Of a DNA stretch of 64,000 bases, positions 8,706-18,325 are shown in pieces. The stretch is from Nocardioides sp. Kera G14. GTDB lineage: Bacteria; Actinomycetota; Actinomycetes; Propionibacteriales; Nocardioidaceae. How positions within the stretch are numbered: position 1 is the stretch's first letter; each line of letters opens with the position of its first letter. Under the pieces are notes generated by a model. That model ran no database searches. It saw only the letters and a program-made list of their open reading frames with translations, and was not told the origin of the DNA. The stretch is from the NCBI RefSeq assembly GCF_020715565.1, contig NZ_CP085839.1, positions 1,364,001 to 1,428,000 of the forward strand, read 5' to 3'. The translations under genes and the position numbers were made by a program.

Positions 8706-9788
8706 TCAGTCGGCGAAGCGTCCCGGGTTCGCTGCCACCGCACGCTTCAGGACGGGACGGTTGTCTCGGTAGGCCTCGACGACCGGGGCGATCTCGTCCG
8801 GCGTCGCGCCGTGCATGATCACCGAGTGCACGCCGAGGTCGAACTGGTGGGAGACGAAGTCGGCGCACTCGGCGGCAGTGCCGGTGGCGGCTGAGGCGAG
8901 CCAGTCCTCGGGGAACATCGCGTCGAGCTCCTCCAACGTCTCGATCGTCGCGTTGGCATCGATGGCGCCCTCCGTGCGGTTGTAGGCCTCACTCGTACGG
9001 ATGCGCTCCCAGACGCCGGGATCCCAGCCGTTGGTCTTCACCAGGATGTCGCCGTACCCCTGGAGGTAGGAGGAGAGCCGGCCGACGCGGCGGCGGAGCC
9101 GGTCCTCGTCGGGCAGGTCATCGGGGATGGTCGCGACCACGGCCCAGATCCGGACGCTGTCAGGATCCCTGCCCGCCTTCGCGGCGCCGCGGCGCACGGC
9201 CTCCACGGACGCGGTGGTCGCCTCGTCGGAGAAGAACGTGTGAAGGACGACGAAGTCGCCGATCTCCCCGGCCATCTGGAGGGTCTTCGGCCCGACGCCG
9301 ACGAACCCGATCGGCGGCGCGTCCTCGAGGTTGTTGTCGTGGTACAGCAACGGCCACTTCCCGGCAGGACCGTCGTGGTTCCAGATCCGCTCGCCGGCCC
9401 AGAGCCGTCGCAGCAGGTCGGTGAAGTCACGCATCCGTGCCTCCGTGAGGGTGGGCAGGCCGATGATCTCCCAGTGCGCCGCGACGCCGCGTGCAAAGCC
9501 GAGCGCGAACCGTCCCTCGGTGAGGGCATGCATGGTCGAGCCGATCGCCGCGGTGATCATCGGGTGCCGCGTGTTCTGGTTCGTGGCCGCAGTGGCGATG
9601 CCGAGGTTCGTGGTGTGGCCGGCCAGCGCCCCGGAGAGGACCGCCGCCTCCTTCACCGTGAACCGCTCACCGATGTGCACGGCGCCGAGGCCGAGCTCCT
9701 CGGCCTTCCTCGCCTCGGGAAAGAGCACTCTCGCATCGGCGGGGTGACGGGTCACGCAGTAGTAGCCGAGCTCATTGAGTTGCTCCAC
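8706..9788 (-). CDS. LLM-class (luciferase-like, probably F420-dependent) oxidoreductase
   Basis: A 360-residue TIM-barrel protein of the bacterial luciferase/F420 superfamily: LGLGAVHIGER near the start, NQNTRHPM, GRFALGFARGVAAHWEIIG and PIGFVGVGPKTLQMAGEIGD. The GTG at 9788 (V-EQLNELGYY) fits the family start; the ATG two bases upstream is out of frame. These enzymes transfer hydride using F420 (sometimes FMN). The substrate is unknown. Only 30 bp separate it from a divergent phosphotransferase gene. Confidence 0.82.
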   Translation of the reverse strand: MEQLNELGYYCVTRHPADARVLFPEARKAEELGLGAVHIGERFTVKEAAVLSGALAGHTTNLGIATAATNQNTRHPMITAAIGSTMHALTEGRFALGFARGVAAHWEIIGLPTLTEARMRDFTDLLRRLWAGERIWNHDGPAGKWPLLYHDNNLEDAPPIGFVGVGPKTLQMAGEIGDFVVLHTFFSDEATTASVEAVRRGAAKAGRDPDSVRIWAVVATIPDDLPDEDRLRRRVGRLSSYLQGYGDILVKTNGWDPGVWERIRTSEAYNRTEGAIDANATIETLEELDAMFPEDWLASAATGTAAECADFVSHQFDLGVHSVIMHGATPDEIAPVVEAYRDNRPVLKRAVAANPGRFAD

Positions 9789-9818
9789 ATCCGGACCGTA
9801 ACGGACTAGGTTGCCAGA

Positions 9819-10850
9819 ATGGAACAGGTTCCAGTTTGGATCGACGACCTCACCGCGCCCTGGCTGACCGGGGTGTTGGGTGCCCCCGTCGCCTCCTTCG
9901 TCGCCGAGCCGATCGGCACCGGCCAGATCGGCGCGGTCTACCGGCTCAAGCTCGAGGGCTCGGCCGAGCTCCCGGCGCAGATGGTGGCCAAGCTGCCCAC
10001 GCTGGATGAGGCTTCGCGCGCGATGCTCGCCGGCCCGTACGCCGCCGAGGTGCGGTTCTACCGAGAGCTGGTCGACACCGTCGCGGTCCGGACGCCGCGC
10101 TGCTACCACGCCGCTCTGGGCGAGGGCGGTGCGTTCGTCCTCCTGCTCGAGGACCTGTCCTCGGCCGAGCCGGGGGATCAGCTCGCCGGCTGCTCCGTCG
10201 ACCGTGCCCGGGCGGCGGTGGTCAATCTCGCCGGGCTGCACGGCCCGCGCTGGTGCGACCGGGCCCTCCTGGAGGTCGAGGGCCTGGCACTCTTCGGTCC
10301 CGACGACGCGACGATGATGGGCGAGTTCTACCCGCCCACGCACGAGCTCTTCCTCGCGGGGATCGGCGACCTGCTGTCACCGGATGACCACGCCGTGTTG
10401 GACCGCATCCCGTCGGTGCTGGCCGACTGGACGCTCGCGCGTGGTGATCGGTTCAGCCTCGTCCACGGTGACTACCGCGTCGACAACCTGCTCTTCGACC
10501 TGGACACACCGGAGTCGGTCGCCATCGACTGGCAGACACTCTCCCTCGGCCATCCGGCGCGGGACTTGGCGTACTTCCTCTCGAGCAGCCTGTCCGTCGA
10601 CGACCGGCGCGCGCACGAGCGCGAGCTTGTCGGTGCCTGGCACGAGGCCCTGACCGACTGGGTGTCCGACTACCCGCTCGAGCGGGCCTGGGACGACTAC
10701 GTCTACGGAGCGCTCCAAGGTGCGATCATCGCCCAGTTCGCCTTCGCCTACAGCACGCGCACCGACCGCGGGGACCAGGTGATGGCGCGGATCATCTCCG
10801 GCTCCTGCGCCGCCGTACGCGACCTCGGCACCCTCGAGCGTCCGTTCTGA
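9819..10850 (+). CDS. Phosphotransferase-family protein (APH/choline-kinase fold)
   Basis: A 343-residue kinase-like protein. The catalytic loop is HGDYRVDNLLFD near residue 213 and the metal-binding DWQTLSLGHPARDLAYFL follows, as in the aminoglycoside/ecdysteroid-kinase clan; GTGQIGAVYRL resembles a nucleotide loop and VAKLP holds the conserved lysine. Actinobacterial members are often next to acyl-CoA or F420 genes and their substrates are mostly unknown. A TAGGTT box at 9807-9812, six bases before the ATG, suggests a leaderless transcript. It is flanked by two LLM oxidoreductases. Confidence 0.82.
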   Translation: MEQVPVWIDDLTAPWLTGVLGAPVASFVAEPIGTGQIGAVYRLKLEGSAELPAQMVAKLPTLDEASRAMLAGPYAAEVRFYRELVDTVAVRTPRCYHAALGEGGAFVLLLEDLSSAEPGDQLAGCSVDRARAAVVNLAGLHGPRWCDRALLEVEGLALFGPDDATMMGEFYPPTHELFLAGIGDLLSPDDHAVLDRIPSVLADWTLARGDRFSLVHGDYRVDNLLFDLDTPESVAIDWQTLSLGHPARDLAYFLSSSLSVDDRRAHERELVGAWHEALTDWVSDYPLERAWDDYVYGALQGAIIAQFAFAYSTRTDRGDQVMARIISGSCAAVRDLGTLERPF

Positions 10851-10851
10851 G

Positions 10852-11715
10852 CTACAGCTTGGCGATGACGTCCTCGCCGAAGCGGCCGATGCCGTCGAGC
10901 TTCTGCTCCAGGCTCGCGTCGGCGGGGTGGTAGTACATCCACGGCACCGTCATGGTCATGGTGACGCCGCCCGCGGCCGCACGCTCGAAGTCACCCGGGG
11001 TGATCGCGTCGATCAGGGCAGGCACCACCTCGAACGGCTTGTCACCGCGACCAGCCTCCTCCCGCAGCGAGCGCAGTTGTCCGGCGAGAGCGATCCCCTC
11101 GTCGACCGTCGCCATGTCCCCGACCCAACCGTCGTGCCGCGCGGCGCGACGCAGGGCGACGTCCGAGAGTCCGCCGACCCAGATCGGCACGGGGCCCGGC
11201 GGCTGGGGCTTCATCACGAGGGATTCGCAGGAGTAGAACTCGCCCTCGAACGTCGTCCACCCCGGGGACCAGAGCTCGGCCATCAGCGCGAGCGCCTCGT
11301 CCGTCCGTCGACCGCGTGTGCGGAAGTCGGCCTCGAGCAGGTCGAACTCCTCGGCGTTCCACCCGACTCCGACACCGAGTCGGACGCGCCCGCCGGTCAG
11401 GGCTGCGGCCGTCCCGACCGCCTTGGCGACGACGAACGGACTCCGCAGGGCGGCGACGTAGACCGACGTGAAGAACTCCAGTCGTGTCGTCGCCTGCCCG
11501 AGAGCACCGATGAGGACCCACGGGTCAGGCCAGTCCGTTCCCGGCTGCCAGCGACGCCGCTGATCCTCCGTGTAGGGGTACGCCGCCGAGAGGTTCTCGT
11601 GGTCCACGACATGGTCCGCGAGCGACAGTGCGCGGAACCCTGCCTCCTCGCAGGCCTGCGCAAGCGGCACGATCTGTTCCCACGGCTGGAAGGCGGCGAC
11701 GAAGGCGAACTCCAC
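10852..11715 (-). CDS. LLM-class F420-dependent oxidoreductase (TIGR03619-like)
   Basis: A 287-residue luciferase-like protein starting with GTG at 11715. It shows the family elements SLADHVV, GWNAEEFDLLEADFRTRGRRTDEALALM and PIWVGGLSDVALRRAAR. Length and motifs fit the short F420-dependent LLM oxidoreductases common in Mycobacterium and Nocardioides. It is convergent with the phosphotransferase gene, with stop codons 1 bp apart. The reaction is not deducible. Confidence 0.82.
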   Translation of the reverse strand: MEFAFVAAFQPWEQIVPLAQACEEAGFRALSLADHVVDHENLSAAYPYTEDQRRRWQPGTDWPDPWVLIGALGQATTRLEFFTSVYVAALRSPFVVAKAVGTAAALTGGRVRLGVGVGWNAEEFDLLEADFRTRGRRTDEALALMAELWSPGWTTFEGEFYSCESLVMKPQPPGPVPIWVGGLSDVALRRAARHDGWVGDMATVDEGIALAGQLRSLREEAGRGDKPFEVVPALIDAITPGDFERAAAGGVTMTMTVPWMYYHPADASLEQKLDGIGRFGEDVIAKL

Positions 11716-11775
11716 GGTCGGAGACTATGGCGCCACGACCCCTATGTGCGCGAGGAACGCGGGTACGCGACTCAC

Positions 11776-12180
11776 ATGACTCACACCAAGATGCTCGAGG
11801 CCTACCCCAAGGACCTCGGCGGAATCGATCGCGAGAAGCTGGCCGAGTGCATCGAGGCCTGCTTCGAGTGTTCGCAGACCTGTACGGCCTGCGCGGACGC
11901 CTGTCTTTCGGAGGACATGGTCGCCCAGTTGACGAAGTGCATTCGCACGAACCTCGATTGCGCGGACATCTGTGCGACGACGGGCAATGCGCTGTCCCGG
12001 CACACCGGTTACGACGCCAACCTCACCCGGGCGTTCCTCGAAGCGTGCGCCGCCGCCTGCAAGGCCTGCGGTGACGAGTGCGAGAGCCATGCCGACATGC
12101 ACGAGCACTGCAGGATCTGCGCCGAGGCATGCCGTCGCTGTGAGAAGGCGTGTCGCGACCTGCTCAGCAGCTTGGATTGA
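11776..12180 (+). CDS. Four-helix-bundle copper-binding protein (Csp/DUF326)
   Basis: A 134-residue protein with about 20 cysteines, mostly spaced CxxxC or CxxC along predicted helices (CIEACFECSQTCTACADAC, CAAACKACGDECESH, CRICAEACRRCEKAC). This is the pattern of cytosolic copper-storage proteins, in which cysteines lining a four-helix bundle bind many Cu(I) ions. There is no signal peptide, so it fits the cytosolic Csp3-like type. The 3' end overlaps the convergent glucoamylase gene by 17 nt. Confidence 0.88.
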   Translation: MTHTKMLEAYPKDLGGIDREKLAECIEACFECSQTCTACADACLSEDMVAQLTKCIRTNLDCADICATTGNALSRHTGYDANLTRAFLEACAAACKACGDECESHADMHEHCRICAEACRRCEKACRDLLSSLD

Positions 12181-13965
12181 TCGGCTCGTGGCTGCGGCGC
12201 GGCCCACCGGAGTGGAGCTGGAGCCCGCACGTGACCAAGGGGAAGTGACTGAACGCCTGGGGCGTGTTGCCCAACTGGCGACGCGCGACGGGGTCCCACT
12301 CCTCGCTGAGCAGGCCGACGTCGTTGCGCAGGCCGAGTAGCCGCTCATAGACCTCCACAGCCTCGCGCTCCCGCCCCGCGAGATGGAGGGCGTCGACGAG
12401 CCAGAACGAGCACGCGATGAAGAGCCCCTCGCTGCCAGGCAGACCGTCGTCGGAGGAGCTGGTCTGGTAGCGCTTGAGCATCCCGTCCTCGCTGAGGTCA
12501 GCGCGGATGGCGTCGATGGTGCCGAGGACCCGCGGGTCGTCGCCGGGCAGGAAGCCGACGCGGGGGATGAGCAGCAGGCTCGCATCCAGCCCCGTGGCGC
12601 CATAGGACTGGACGAAGGTGTTGCGCTCGGCATCGAAACCGTGCGCGAGTACGTCGGCATGGATCGTGTCGCGCAGCTGCTCCCACCGATCGGCCGGCCC
12701 ATGCAGCTCATCATGGTTCCGTACTGCGGTGGCCATCCGATCGGCGGCGACCCAGGCCATCACCTTGGAATGGGTGAAGTGGCGGCGGTCCCCGCGCATC
12801 TCCCACAGGCCGTTGTCCGGCTTGTCCCACGCGCCCTCGAGGTGCTCCATCAGGGCGACCTGCAGATCCCAGGCATCGGCGTCGCTGCCGATGCCGGCCT
12901 CACGGGCGAGGGCGAGGCCGTCGAGCGTCTCGCCCCAGACGTCGAGCTGCAGCTGGTCGGAGGCGGCGTTGCCGATCCGTACAGGTGCCGACCCCTCGTA
13001 GCCGCGCAGCCACGGCAGCTCGAACTCAGGGAGCCGCCGGCTGCCGTCGAGGGAGTACATGATCTGCAGCTCCGACGGGTCGCCCGCGACGGCACGCAGC
13101 AGCCAGTCGCGCCACGCCTTCGCCTCATCGGTGTAACCGGCCGCCTGCAGGGCCTGGAGCGCATAGGTCGAATCACGCAGCCAGCAGTAGCGGTAGTCCC
13201 AGTTGCGGGGGCCGCCGATCTGCTCAGGCAGCGAGGTGGTCGCCGCAGCCACGATGCCGCCCGTGGGTGCATAGGTGAGTGCCTTGAGGGTGATCAGCGA
13301 GCGCCTGATCGCGTCGCGGTACGGGCCCTCGATCGCGTGGCCCTGGCCGGCCCATGTCCGCCAGTAGTCGAGGGTGTCCGCCAGTGCCTGCTCGGGATCG
13401 ACCGGTGTCGGTGCGGCCTCGAAGCTCGGTGACCACGTGAGGACGAACGGGACCCGGTCACCGCGCCGGACGGTGAAGTCGGAGACGGTGGTCCATTCGT
13501 GACCGCGTGTGGGGGCCGGTGTGCGCAGGCGCAGGGAGTCGGGACCGGCGACGGCGACCATCTGCTCACCGTCGTGGTGCACCCACGGACGGATCCGGCC
13601 GTAGTCCAGACGGAGGGCGAGCTCCCCGTGCATCTCCACGCTGCCGCTGAGGCCCTCCACGATCCGCACGATGTCGGGGGCTTCGCCGCGCGGTGGCATG
13701 AAGTCGGAGACGCGTACGGAGCCGTCTCGGTCTCCCATTCGGTCTCGAGGACGAGCGTGTCGTCGACGTACTGCCGGCGGGTGCAGCTGCCGGCACCTGC
13801 CGGGGCGAGCGTCCAGTGACCTGCCTCCGGGCCGCCGAGGAGAGCCGCGAAGCAGGCCGGGGAGTCGAAGCGCGGGAGGCACAGCCAGTCGACCGAGCCC
13901 TCGGTGCTGACCAGTGCTGCCGTGTGGAGGTCGCCGAGCAGTGCGTAGTCCTCGATCCGCGCCAT
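12164..13965 (-). pseudogene. GH15 glucoamylase-like glycoside hydrolase, frameshifted
   Basis: Two frames together encode one glycoside hydrolase family 15 protein of about 600 residues. The N-terminal part, from ATG at 13965 (IEDYALLGDLHTAALVS..GSVDWLCLPRFDSPACFAALLG), runs to about 13727. The rest (DGSVRVSDFMPPRG..NWDYRYCWLRDSTYAL..EGLFIACSFWLVDAL..EEWDP) is in the next frame to the stop at 12164. The switch falls in GCCGTCTCGGTC at 13721-13732, where one extra C after 13726 would restore a continuous protein. GH15 enzymes release glucose from alpha-glucans or trehalose; the catalytic-domain motifs are intact. Either a true 1-bp deletion or a sequence error explains the break. Confidence 0.85.
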
Positions 13966-14017
13966 GTCCTCGATCGTGCCACCGGGGGCCTACCGGGGGC
14001 GTCGTAGCGTGGGCTGC

Positions 14018-14785
14018 ATGTTGTTGAAGGAGAAGACGATCGTGGTCACCGGGGGCAACAGCGGCATCGGCGAGGCGATCGTGCTCGCCGCAGCCGCCGA
14101 GGGCGCGAACGTGGTGATCGACTACGTCGCGCATCCGGAGGAGACCGCCTCGCTCATCGAGCGGATCGAGAGTGCCGGTGGCCACGCCGTCGGCATCCAG
14201 GCCGACGTGTCGAAGTCGGATGACCTGCACGCGATGGTGCAGAAGGCGGTCGACACCTTCGGCCGGCTCGACGTGCTCGTCAACAACGCCGGCATCGAGA
14301 CCAGGCACAGCCTGCTCGAGACCGGGGAGGAGGAGTTCGAGAAGGTCATGGCGGTGAACATGAAGAGCGCCTTCTTCGGCAGCCAGGCGGCGGCCAAGCA
14401 GTTCATCGCCCAAGGTGACGGCGGGCTGATCCTCAACATCTCCTCGGTCCACGAGGACTGGCCGATGCCGGGCAACATCGCCTACTGCGTCTCCAAGGGC
14501 GGCATGCGCATGCTCACCCGCACCGCCGGTGTCGAGCTGGGCGGGCACGGCATCCGGATGGTCAACATCGCGCCCGGCGCGGTCAGCACCCCGATCAACG
14601 CGTCGACCGAGGCCGACCCCGAGAAGATGAAGGCGCTCAACGCCTCCATCCCGCTGGGCCGGATGGCCGAGGCCGACGAGATCGCCGACGTGGTCGTCTT
14701 CCTCGCCTCGGGCAAGGCGGCGTACATGACCTCGACGACGGTCGTCGTCGACGGCGGGATCATGCAAGGGAGCGTCGGCCTCTAG
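14018..14785 (+). CDS. SDR-family oxidoreductase (glucose 1-dehydrogenase-like)
   Basis: A 255-residue classical SDR: TGGNSGIGEAI for NAD(P), VNNAGI, catalytic Ser in NISSVHED, YCVSKGG for Tyr/Lys, and the C-terminal PLGRMAEADEIADVVVFLAS..YMTSTTVVVDGG typical of the glucose/ribitol dehydrogenase group. The start ATG (MLLKEKTIVVTGG) is at 14018. It is divergent from the broken GH15 gene, which releases glucose, so a link through sugar oxidation is possible but unproven. Confidence 0.85.
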   Translation: MLLKEKTIVVTGGNSGIGEAIVLAAAAEGANVVIDYVAHPEETASLIERIESAGGHAVGIQADVSKSDDLHAMVQKAVDTFGRLDVLVNNAGIETRHSLLETGEEEFEKVMAVNMKSAFFGSQAAAKQFIAQGDGGLILNISSVHEDWPMPGNIAYCVSKGGMRMLTRTAGVELGGHGIRMVNIAPGAVSTPINASTEADPEKMKALNASIPLGRMAEADEIADVVVFLASGKAAYMTSTTVVVDGGIMQGSVGL

Positions 14786-14798
14786 GCGTGCCCTCGGG

Positions 14799-16469
14799 TT
14801 AGAGGCCCACCGGGGTCGGGCCGTCGTCGATCATCTCGCCCGAGTTCGTGCGCAAGCGCTCGAGGAGGCGAGGGTGACCGGTGAGGTACTGCGTCCCGGC
14901 GCGCACGCCCCAGAGGTAGCTGCCCAGGGAGCCGACCGCGACCACGACCGAGTCCCAGGGCTGGGGGAGCCAGCCTGTTCCACCGAAGTTGCCGACCGCG
15001 GCGACGACGTAGATGAAAGCGATGTAGACGACGAGCCAGATGCCGCCTGCCAGGTCGCCGGGGTTCCGCTCGCCGCGGACGAAGCTGATCGAGAACCAGA
15101 CCAGGCCGACCAGCAGGGGGATGATCGTCTTCCAGAGGGTGTCCCAGTCCTGCCAGAGGATCACCAGCGAGGACACGACGAAGGCTGCGGGCGCGACGAG
15201 CTCCATGCCGCGCAGCCTGCTCGCCGCATCCCCGAGCCCGACGCGGCGGAAGACCAGCAGTGAGACGGAGCCGATCGAGAAGGTGAGCGCCGTGAGTGCG
15301 CTGAGCACCTCGACGATGCTGTGCCAGCTGGGCAGCAGGACGATCGTGCCGGCGCCGAGGACGAAGTTCACGAACAGCGCGGCCACGGGCACGCCGGTGC
15401 GGTCGCTCACGCGCATCACGATCCCGGGGAAGAAGCCGTTCTTGGCCAGGCCGAAGACGTTGCGGGCATTGGCCGCGGTGTAGACGATGCCCGCGCCCGA
15501 CGGGGAGATCGACGAGTCGGCGATCAGCAACCAGGAGAGCCAGGTGAAGCCGAGCAGCTTGGCGAGGTCGGCGAAGGGCGAGTCGAGGTTGATCCCGTGC
15601 CAGCCGGTCTTGGCGAGCTCGGCGGCCGGCAGGCCCGCGAGGTAGCCGACCTGCAGGCCGAGGTAGAGCACGATGCTGAACCCGATCGTCACGATCATCG
15701 CGCGGGGGATGTCGCGGTGCGGGTTGCGGGCCTCGCCGGAGAGTTCGATCACGTTGCGGAAGCCCGTGTAGGCGAAGATCAGTCCGCCGGAGGCGATCGC
15801 CGAGAAGGCGGCGGAGATGCCGTACGGCGCGAAGCCTTGCGCACTGATGTTGTGCGAGATCCCGCCGGCCTTCTCGTTGGCCCCGAAGCCGCTGGCGAGC
15901 AGCAGCAGGACGGTGATGACGGGGATCGCGAGCTTCACCGTCGTCACGGCGTCGTTCGCCCTCGCGAACCACTTCACACCGAAGTAGTTGATCACGACGA
16001 AGGCCGCCATCAGGAGCACCGCGACCACGGTGCCGAGTGTGGTGAGGTCCCCGCTCGAGGAGTCGTAGACGCCGTCCCACCAGGTCGAGGCGTACTGCAC
16101 GACGGCGGAGGCCTCACTGGGCGGGTTGGTGACGTAGGCCAGCCACATCGCCCAGCCGATGATGCTCGCGGCCAGCCGTCCGTTGGAGTAGAGCGGGTAG
16201 CGGACGAGCCCGCCCGACTCCGGGCGCACCATGCCGAGCTCCGCGAAGACCAACGCGATCATCAGCATCAGCGCGCCGGCGATCACCCACGCGATCAGGG
16301 CCGCGGGCCCAGCGACCTGGGAGGCGTACATCGCGGAGAAGAGCCATCCCGAGCCGATCACGCTGCCGACGCCGGCTGCAGTGAGGGACCAGAATCCCAG
16401 CTCCCGCCGGAGCTTGTGGTCCTCGTGCTCGGCCGCCCCTTGGCGATCCAGCTCGGTGCGTGTGTTCAC
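14799..16469 (-). CDS. APC-family amino acid permease
   Basis: A 556-residue membrane protein with about 12-14 hydrophobic segments. The first helix carries the APC signature AAGVGSVIGSGWLFSAMYA, and SGEARNPHRDIPRA is the conserved cytoplasmic loop after helix 6. Overall it resembles YveA/aspartate-proton symporter-like transporters of the amino acid-polyamine-organocation superfamily. It starts with GTG at 16469. Transcription is single and convergent with the SDR gene. Confidence 0.85.
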   Translation of the reverse strand: MNTRTELDRQGAAEHEDHKLRRELGFWSLTAAGVGSVIGSGWLFSAMYASQVAGPAALIAWVIAGALMLMIALVFAELGMVRPESGGLVRYPLYSNGRLAASIIGWAMWLAYVTNPPSEASAVVQYASTWWDGVYDSSSGDLTTLGTVVAVLLMAAFVVINYFGVKWFARANDAVTTVKLAIPVITVLLLLASGFGANEKAGGISHNISAQGFAPYGISAAFSAIASGGLIFAYTGFRNVIELSGEARNPHRDIPRAMIVTIGFSIVLYLGLQVGYLAGLPAAELAKTGWHGINLDSPFADLAKLLGFTWLSWLLIADSSISPSGAGIVYTAANARNVFGLAKNGFFPGIVMRVSDRTGVPVAALFVNFVLGAGTIVLLPSWHSIVEVLSALTALTFSIGSVSLLVFRRVGLGDAASRLRGMELVAPAAFVVSSLVILWQDWDTLWKTIIPLLVGLVWFSISFVRGERNPGDLAGGIWLVVYIAFIYVVAAVGNFGGTGWLPQPWDSVVVAVGSLGSYLWGVRAGTQYLTGHPRLLERLRTNSGEMIDDGPTPVGL

Positions 16470-16512
16470 ATGTGCCTCCTTGGTCGAGGCTCATGTACCC
16501 ACCACGTCGGTA

Positions 16513-16779
16513 CTAGTACCTCGTGGCGACCAGGAGGTTGTACGCCGGCTTCGTCACGTCTCCGCCGCCCAGCTGCCGGCGCTCCACCGTGAACCCTGCG
16601 GCCGCGCACGCGGTGACCAGCTCGGCGACCGTCTCGTCGCCGGTGAGCCCGAGCGCCTCGACCGCCCCGCGGATCGCAAAGGCGTTGCCCTTGTTGAGCC
16701 CGCTCATCACGACACTCCCGACACGACCCGTCGGCCCGCCGAGCTGGCGGGCGAGGGCCTTGAGGAGAAGCGACCTCAC
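16513..16779 (-). pseudogene. Remnant of a class I SAM methyltransferase with the core deleted
   Basis: An 88-codon open frame from GTG at 16779. Residues 1-50 look like the N-terminus of a known type of actinobacterial methyltransferase (LARQLGGPTGRVGSVVMSGLNKGNAF..VEALGLTGDETVAEL). There the SAM motif should follow, but the frame jumps to what looks like a methyltransferase C-terminus (AAAGFTVERRQLG..PAYNLLVATR). About 100-130 residues containing the cofactor site are missing, in frame. It is most simply an internally deleted relic; a functional mini-protein cannot be excluded. Confidence 0.55.
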
Positions 16780-16804
16780 ACGAGGAGGCTAGCCCCAGGA
16801 GCGC

Positions 16805-18325
16805 TCAGGCCGCGAAGGGCGCCGCCGGCTCGTCGTCGCCGCTCGAACCGTGGCGTGGGAGGAACAGGGCGGGGAGGAAGATCAACGCCGTCAGGCCGAA
16901 CGCGACCGAGAAGGCGAAACCGAAGGCACCGGCCATGATCGGACCGACCACGGGCATGACCTTCTCCGGGATCGAGCTCAGCTGGTCGGACCCGCCTCCT
17001 CCGGACAGTTGGACGCCGTGGTCGGCGAGCTGGTTGGTGAGCCGCTGGGTCAGCGCGGTGACGAGCAGAGCGCTGCCCAGGGACGCGCCGACCTGCTGGA
17101 TCGCGGAGAGCGTGGGCGCGGCGCGGGACACCTGGTCGTGGTTCAGGTCCTGATAGGCCGACGAGATCACCGGCATCATCACGGAGCCGAGCCCGATGCC
17201 GCGGACGAACAGGATGAGGCTCAGCCACGTGTACGACGTGTCGACACCGACTTGGGTGAAGGGATACGTGCCGATGAGCGCGACCACGACCCCCACGGGC
17301 ACGACCCAGCCGGCGCCGATGCGGTCGGTGAGCCGTCCAGCGAGGACCATCGCCACGATCGCGCCGAGTCCCTGGGGAGCGAGGAGCAGGCCGGCGTCGA
17401 GGGCGCCCTGCTGGCGGACGGTCTGGTAGTAGAGCGGGAGCAGGAGCATGCCGCCGAAGAGGCCGATCGCGACGAGGAAGATCGCCACCGTGCCGCCGGC
17501 GAAGACGCGGTTGGTGAGCAGTCGGACGTCGATGATCGAGTCAGCGCCCTTGCGCAGACTGTGCCAGGTGTAGAGGCCGAGGCCGACGGCTCCGCCGATC
17601 AGCCATGCGAGGACTCCGCTGTCGCCGAACCCGCCCTTGGTGGAGGCTTCGGAGAGCCCGTAGAGCAGGCAGACAAGGCTGCCCGAGAGAAGGACGAGGC
17701 CCAGCCAGTCCAGTCGGCCAACATCATCGACGTGGTCGCCCGACGGCAGCTTCCAGACGGCGAGCGCGATGGCGAGGAGGCCGACGGGAACGTTGACCAG
17801 GAAGATCCAGTGCCAGGTCGTGTACTCGACGAGGAGGCCACCGATGACCGGGCCGAACACGGGTCCCAGCAGCATCGGAACGCCCAGGATTGCCATGGCG
17901 CGGCCCATCCGGTTGGGTCCGGCGGCGCGGGCGATCATCGCCTGCCCGGCGGGCATCAGCATGCCGCCGCCGAGACCCTGGAGGATGCGGAACGCGATCA
18001 GGGACTCGATCGACCATGCCGTCGCACACAGCGCCGAGCCGAGCACGAAGCACGTCACGGCCATGATCCACGTGGGCTTCGAGCCGAACCGGTCCATCGC
18101 CCACCCCGTGATCGGGATGACCAGCGCGACCGCGATCAGGTAGCCGGTGACGACCCACTGCGTGGTGGAGAGCCCTGCGCCGAGGTCGTCACTCAGGGAG
18201 TCGAGTGCGACGTTCACGATCGTGGTGTCGAGCACCACCATGATCAGGCCGGACACGATCACCAGGCCCGTGATGATGACGCTACGGTCGAGCTTGTCCG
18301 ACGCCGCAGGTTTGGTGGTGCTCAT
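16805..18325 (-). CDS. MFS transporter, DHA2 (14-TMS, EmrB/QacA) family
   Basis: A 506-residue protein with 14 hydrophobic segments. The DHA2 motifs are visible: LDTTIVNVALDSL in helix 1 (motif D1), GWAMDRFGSKPTW (motif A), and GPVFGPVIGGLLVEYTTWHWIFLVNVPVG (motif C and the following loop). Such proteins export drugs or other amphiphiles with proton exchange. The start overlaps the stop of the upstream small gene by 4 nt, and a divergent TetR gene follows, the usual layout for a repressor-controlled efflux operon. Confidence 0.88.
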   Translation of the reverse strand: MSTTKPAASDKLDRSVIITGLVIVSGLIMVVLDTTIVNVALDSLSDDLGAGLSTTQWVVTGYLIAVALVIPITGWAMDRFGSKPTWIMAVTCFVLGSALCATAWSIESLIAFRILQGLGGGMLMPAGQAMIARAAGPNRMGRAMAILGVPMLLGPVFGPVIGGLLVEYTTWHWIFLVNVPVGLLAIALAVWKLPSGDHVDDVGRLDWLGLVLLSGSLVCLLYGLSEASTKGGFGDSGVLAWLIGGAVGLGLYTWHSLRKGADSIIDVRLLTNRVFAGGTVAIFLVAIGLFGGMLLLPLYYQTVRQQGALDAGLLLAPQGLGAIVAMVLAGRLTDRIGAGWVVPVGVVVALIGTYPFTQVGVDTSYTWLSLILFVRGIGLGSVMMPVISSAYQDLNHDQVSRAAPTLSAIQQVGASLGSALLVTALTQRLTNQLADHGVQLSGGGGSDQLSSIPEKVMPVVGPIMAGAFGFAFSVAFGLTALIFLPALFLPRHGSSGDDEPAAPFAA

